Assembly: GCA_936450465.1 (NCBI GenBank) | Contig: OW388300.1 | Location: 16,257,266 to 16,321,265, forward strand | Direction of reading: 5' to 3' | Source: Gibbula magus | Taxonomy: Eukaryota; Mollusca; Gastropoda; Trochida; Trochidae | DNA: 64,000 bases | Part shown: in pieces, positions 59,331 through 64,000 of the stretch | How positions within the stretch are numbered: the stretch's first letter is position 1 | How the letters are laid out: every line of letters starts with the position of its first letter | Position numbers and translations under genes: made by a program | Notes under the pieces: model-generated | What the model saw: the letters and a program-made list of their open reading frames with translations, nothing else | Databases searched by the model: none | What the model was told of the DNA's origin: nothing

Positions 59331-62277
59331 TATATATTCATCAACATAATGTAAGAAACAAGTTTGGAAATATATTGTAACAACACTGGTATATTATTTA
59401 GACATTCACTAACAAAAGGATAAAATAATCTATCCTTATCAAAATAAAATATATAAATTTGTTTACTGGGTTACATTGTGCACATCATAACGTATAAGAC
59501 ACTATTAGGCTATATCACAGTAGAATATTTGTGTGACATTGTGTATTAATATGTGCGACAGGAATAATTCTAAAGGGTCTGATTCATGAAAAAGCACGTT
59601 TTGGGTAAATTTATTGAAAATGCGAACTCCGCGCATCGCCATGAATCATTAGTATGCTGGTAATAGGTTGTACGCCTTCAGTGCATGGAGCTCAGCGACA
59701 TTCGAATGCGTATTTGAGGTTACAAAATCGTCTCTTTCACACTTGAATGGCTTCATTCTGCTCACATAAAGAGATAGTTTTAATCAGAAAGGAGGCCCAT
59801 GGCATTATACAGTGCATAGTAGTAAAATACATTTTCCTGACTGTTGAGGACATCCTAGTTGTTTACATCTATTTCGCTAAAGAGTTAAACAATTGAATAT
59901 ATTTTTCATAACCAGGAATTCAATGTAATATATGGGTAAAGTCTATCTTAAAACATTGAGAAATGGATAAATAATACAAAAGGGTATTCTGACTCAGTGA
60001 AAAGTATATGTTCTTGATAAAAATGAGACGTTTTGACCCTGTCGGTAGTGCTTGTAAACACATAAATTTGCAAACTGATTAATACGGAACAACCAAAGAG
60101 TCAGCTTCTATTTTTTTTTAACTTTTCTGTCAAACGTGTTTCAATTCCCATGTACTTTGGGTTTTATCCGAGCGTGGGTAATTTTCCCGTTTCATCATAA
60201 TTCAACAATTATTCTTGTCGTGAAAAGGGATTTTATTATATTTTTGGTGTGACGTTCATCACAATGATAATTGCGGACATTGAACGTCAATCATTATAAC
60301 AAAATAATTCTCTTTATTAATATCATTTAGTGATTGGCGCTTAAGGGTTAATTTTCAATAACAGTCAATACTTCTTGATAAAATACTACAATGCAACACT
60401 GAGTGTTCCTTTTAAAACCCATTGAGTATGTTGTTGGAGTCACATTATGTCAAACGTAATAAATGAAGTTATTTTATCGAAAAGTACTGATTGCTGATTA
60501 ACATTATCAATGTAAGGCTAGTTCATTTAGTAGTGATATTATAAAGGTGAAAGTCACGATTTATTATTGAAAACTTGACAAAGATGCGGGTTAATTGGTT
60601 AAATGTAAGTTTGGAAACTTACCTTTAATAGACAGTCAGATGTGGGTTGGTAATATGTAATTGGTCATATAACTACTGTGCACATATAGGAAACGTATAA
60701 ATTCGGCTTCTTCACGTACAAAATGCTGTTGCTCGACTTTATTTGATTAGCATACATTTGGCGTTAGGGAATGAATATGCAAGTAAAGTGAAATTATTTG
60801 TACTTCAGAATAAATCAGAATATCTGGTCTGTCGGCATGCATGAAGGCAAAGTAAATATTCCTATACATTTTTAATGGCTCTTTAAAACATATTTGTAAA
60901 TGTTTTATCCATATGCATTATTTTTACATTTTATCTGTAAATAAGTTTTTTGGATATAAGATTATTCAACCAAAAGCGTATATATTTCAGCATTTAGTGG
61001 ATTCACATATCGTTATCAAGTAATGAATAACTAAACACCGGAAACCATTTTATTTTAATTCGTGTGAGTAACTTAGTTTTGATGGTTAAATCACCATATC
61101 ACCAAAAATACCAGTATTGACCTGTATTAAGAACATGACACACTATAAAGTAATTAAGTATGTGAAATAAATATTCAAATTTCATACTACGTATCTATAA
61201 TATATTGATTATAGTTTCTGTTTGCATTTAAACCTATGGTTTTTCATATCATTAGTAAATGTCAGAGAACATGTGGAGCTATTGATACTGTAGAGTATAG
61301 TTGGTTACCATTGCAAAGTCAAATGGTATCAGTTCCCTAAATTGCACGTCACATGTTGTCATAGTAACATGATCTGCATGAGCCTGGGAAAAAATCAATT
61401 ATTCGTGCTGTAATCCGAGATTTGCTCTTTGAAAAGACTCAAAATTGTGACTCTTGCCTCAATGTTTAAGAAGTAAATGCTTTGCAAAATAAAAGTGAAT
61501 TTTTTTCGGAAACTGGGATATTGGCTAACTGCATGCTGTACAGTTTGCAATTACTATAAATGTGCTCGTGGAACACCTTGGTACCGACAAGGAATACAAT
61601 ACCTTGAAGTTTTACCAAAATGAGACCAATAGAACCATTCTGAATGAAATTCATAAATGACGCCATAACGTCAAATCAACATCAGCAAAGACAGGGTTTT
61701 TTCTATCAAACAACTTCACGGGAGTGTTTGCACATGTTCTAATTGCATTTAAAAGCACATTTTGCCCTTCATCATCTGAACAGAAATGTGGCTATTTTCC
61801 CAGAGAATGATTATGGCACAATATAATGTTATCCAGAAGTTCTATACAAGTATTGACTTATCGTTACGTCTGCATGTGTTCAACACGTTATTATTATAAT
61901 GTCATCAAAATTGGAATGCTGTGATGTTATAAATTTTCTCATTACAGCGTTATCAGTAATTACGAAATTGTTTAGTGGACTGGCGTTATTTTGCTGTTCA
62001 GTAGATATCCAAGTTTGTACGTCACCTTGTTGAGATTACTATTCATCTACATAGTAAAGCTTGCACAAGAAACTTACACATTGACTTTCAAGGTGTAAAC
62101 TCTACATAAATGCTCATAATAATGCAAATGTTGAGTGTACTTCAACCGTCTATATAATCTCGGAATATAGTGTCAATATTTTAGCATTGTACGTGTAATC
62201 TTGGTTTTCATTCTTGACATGGTTTCTATGATTATTAACATAAAGTTAATGAATTGAGTTTGGCTATTCGAAAGGTT
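59331..62277. other. Intergenic, nothing recognised
   Basis: No gene is supported. The stretch near 60340-60410 shares a short block with element M2. The open frame 61466-61666 (minus) has no recognisable content. Confidence 0.45.
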
Positions 62278-62955
62278 GTCTGCTCGGGAAAACCACACTA
62301 GAAAACTACAAATGTCGCGAGGACCACACGACATGTAAACTCCTCGTTGCCGAGAAAGCCACACTAATAAACTACAGAATGGCGCGAGGGCCACACGACA
62401 TGTACTCTCCTCGTTGCCGCGAAAGCCACACTAGAAAACTACAGAATGTCGCGAGGGCCACACGACATGTACACTCCTCGTTGCCGCGAAAGCCACACTA
62501 GAAAACTACAGAATGTCGCGAGGGCCACACGACATGTAAACTCCTCGTTGCCGAGGAAGCCACACTAGAAAACTACAAATGTCGCGAGGGCCACACGACA
62601 TGTACATTCCTCGTTGCCGCGAAAGCCACACTAATAAACTACAGAATGGCGCGAGGGTCACACAACATGTACTCTCCTCGTTGCCGCGAAAGCCACACTA
62701 GAAAACTACAGAATATCGCGAGGGCCACACGACATGTACACTCCTCGTTGCCGCGAAAGCCACACTAGAAAACTACAGAATGTCGCGAGGGCCACACGAC
62801 ATGTATACTCCCCGTTGCCGAGAAAGCCAACTACAGAATGTCGCGAGGGCCACACGACATGTACACTCCTCGTTGCCGCGAAAGCCACACTAGAAAACTA
62901 CAAAATGTCGCGAGGGCCACACGTCGTGTAAACTCCTGGTTGCCGCGAAGCCCAC
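62278..62955. repeat. 67-bp satellite, about 10 units
   Basis: The word cgttgccg recurs at 62345, 62412, 62479, 62546 and 62612, a spacing of 66-67 bp. Each unit holds gaaagccacactagaaaac and gtcgcgagggccacacgac. One unit near 62830 is shortened. Open frames within it are shadows. Confidence 0.95.
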
Positions 62956-64000
62956 GATTGATTTCGGGATGATACCGTTTATCAAATTAGCGCCACCCAT
63001 TGATAGATAATGAGCTTATTTTAAAGTGAATATGGAGTTAATCTTGTTTGTTTAGTTTTAAATAAAGTGTTGTAGTAGTTTTTCTTTAGGTCACGACTTT
63101 TCAACTGTATATCTGTCACTATTCTGAAGTGGTTAGCATTAAAATGATGATTTTCAGCAACGTTCAGTATTCGATAAAATTACATCTGACCAAATAACAT
63201 ATAAAACATGACACACATACGTGTACATTACATAAAATAAAATATGTTGCTACATGTATGGGGTGAAAACATCAATGAAATATGAAACTCCCCTGTCCTG
63301 TGCCTTCCTACAATATGATAATACAAAGTAAAAAGACTGCAAGACACATCATAGTTTATTATATACCGTAACATGGACCAGCACTCCCGACCATTGCCGG
63401 GAGAGCCACGTTCATACGATCACAAAAACCGGGAGCGCCAAGTTGTATGTAACCTTATTTTCTTACATGTGGCTCTGCCGGATTGCAACCCTTATAAAGA
63501 TGTGCATTGTGCGCAGTACGATTGAGTGGTTTAACATCTTGACCTGAGAAAACCAAAAGAGAAGACGGCCGTTATCCAAAGTGATACTAAGATTCGTATG
63601 TTTATTGCAAAATAGTTTTACACACCACCAGTTGATAACAGTTGTGAATCACATTTTCCTTCTCTGTTTTACAAAATTCCTCGTTACCATTATTTATTTA
63701 CTGCATAGATAATACTTCCTTCTATGGTATATATAATGAGTTTTAGAACGATAATAGTCTACATATATATGAAGCAAATGATGCTACTTGATATGTAAAA
63801 CAGTTTAAAGAAATGGCTGTTTTATTTATGCGGAAATTTATCAGAAAACTGTAATACATGTCGAGCAATTTGAATCCTGAAGTACATGTACTGTTATTGA
63901 AAATTACAATGTTAATGCTTATCGGTTCATTAACGTAACAATGTAATTATGTAAAGTTAAAAGACGTGACAATGCACCGCGATTGACGCCCGTCATTCAG
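62956..64000. other. Intergenic to window end, nothing recognised
   Basis: Only a weak inverted pair (ccgggagagccac near 63400 and gtggctctgccgg near 63470) is visible. No gene supported. Confidence 0.45.

Noticed and set aside
62173..62931. Open frames inside the 67-bp satellite
   Set aside because: Short shadows of a tandem repeat, present on both strands.

Overview
The window is animal nuclear DNA. It is AT-rich, has intron-containing genes with GT-AG junctions, tRNA-derived SINEs with target-site duplications, LINE 3' ends and much dispersed and tandem repeat. A lophotrochozoan, most likely a mollusc and perhaps a bivalve, fits the repeat types (tRNA-SINE with a CTCAC-type tail, short repeats with cgtc runs). 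That assignment is inference, not a database result.

The protein-coding content is dominated by three tandem paralogues, all on the minus strand, of one secreted protein family. Gene A is represented only by its first coding exon (302-622) and runs off the left edge. Gene B (18758 down to 12148) can be reconstructed as eight coding exons whose phases all agree, giving 440 residues. Gene C (54189 down to 46149) has seven matching exons and a good donor after exon 7, but I found no eighth exon. The proteins have a signal peptide, a PAN/apple-like cysteine module, two further small cysteine-rich modules and a degenerate beta-propeller-like region. Exons 1 and 2 are nearly identical between copies, while the propeller exons have diverged strongly.

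Between the 5' flank of gene B and the 3' side of gene C lies a 16.6 kb minisatellite (about 25347-41908): about 394 head-to-tail copies of a 42-bp unit with higher-order duplications of 43, 56, 23 and 48 units. Its length and period produce huge open frames on both strands (over 3700 codons), which I judge to be a by-product of a stop-free unit whose length is a multiple of three. Diverged old units remain at the right edge (41909-42200). Two other satellites lie on the right side: a GCGATAAA-type octamer array (56932-58092) and a 67-bp satellite (62278-62955).

The remaining sequence is intergenic or intronic. It holds SINEs with clear target duplications (46942-47223, 52724-53053), older SINE pieces, two families of TTAA-flanked short inverted-repeat elements, foldback sequences, LINE relics, duplicated flanks of the tandem genes, and a broken virus-like or Polinton-like capsid locus at 19680-21488. 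A small plus-strand gene may exist near 43.8-44.8 kb, but the evidence is weak. Long stretches such as 9481-10967, 23161-24559, 54190-55555 and 59331-62277 show nothing I can name.
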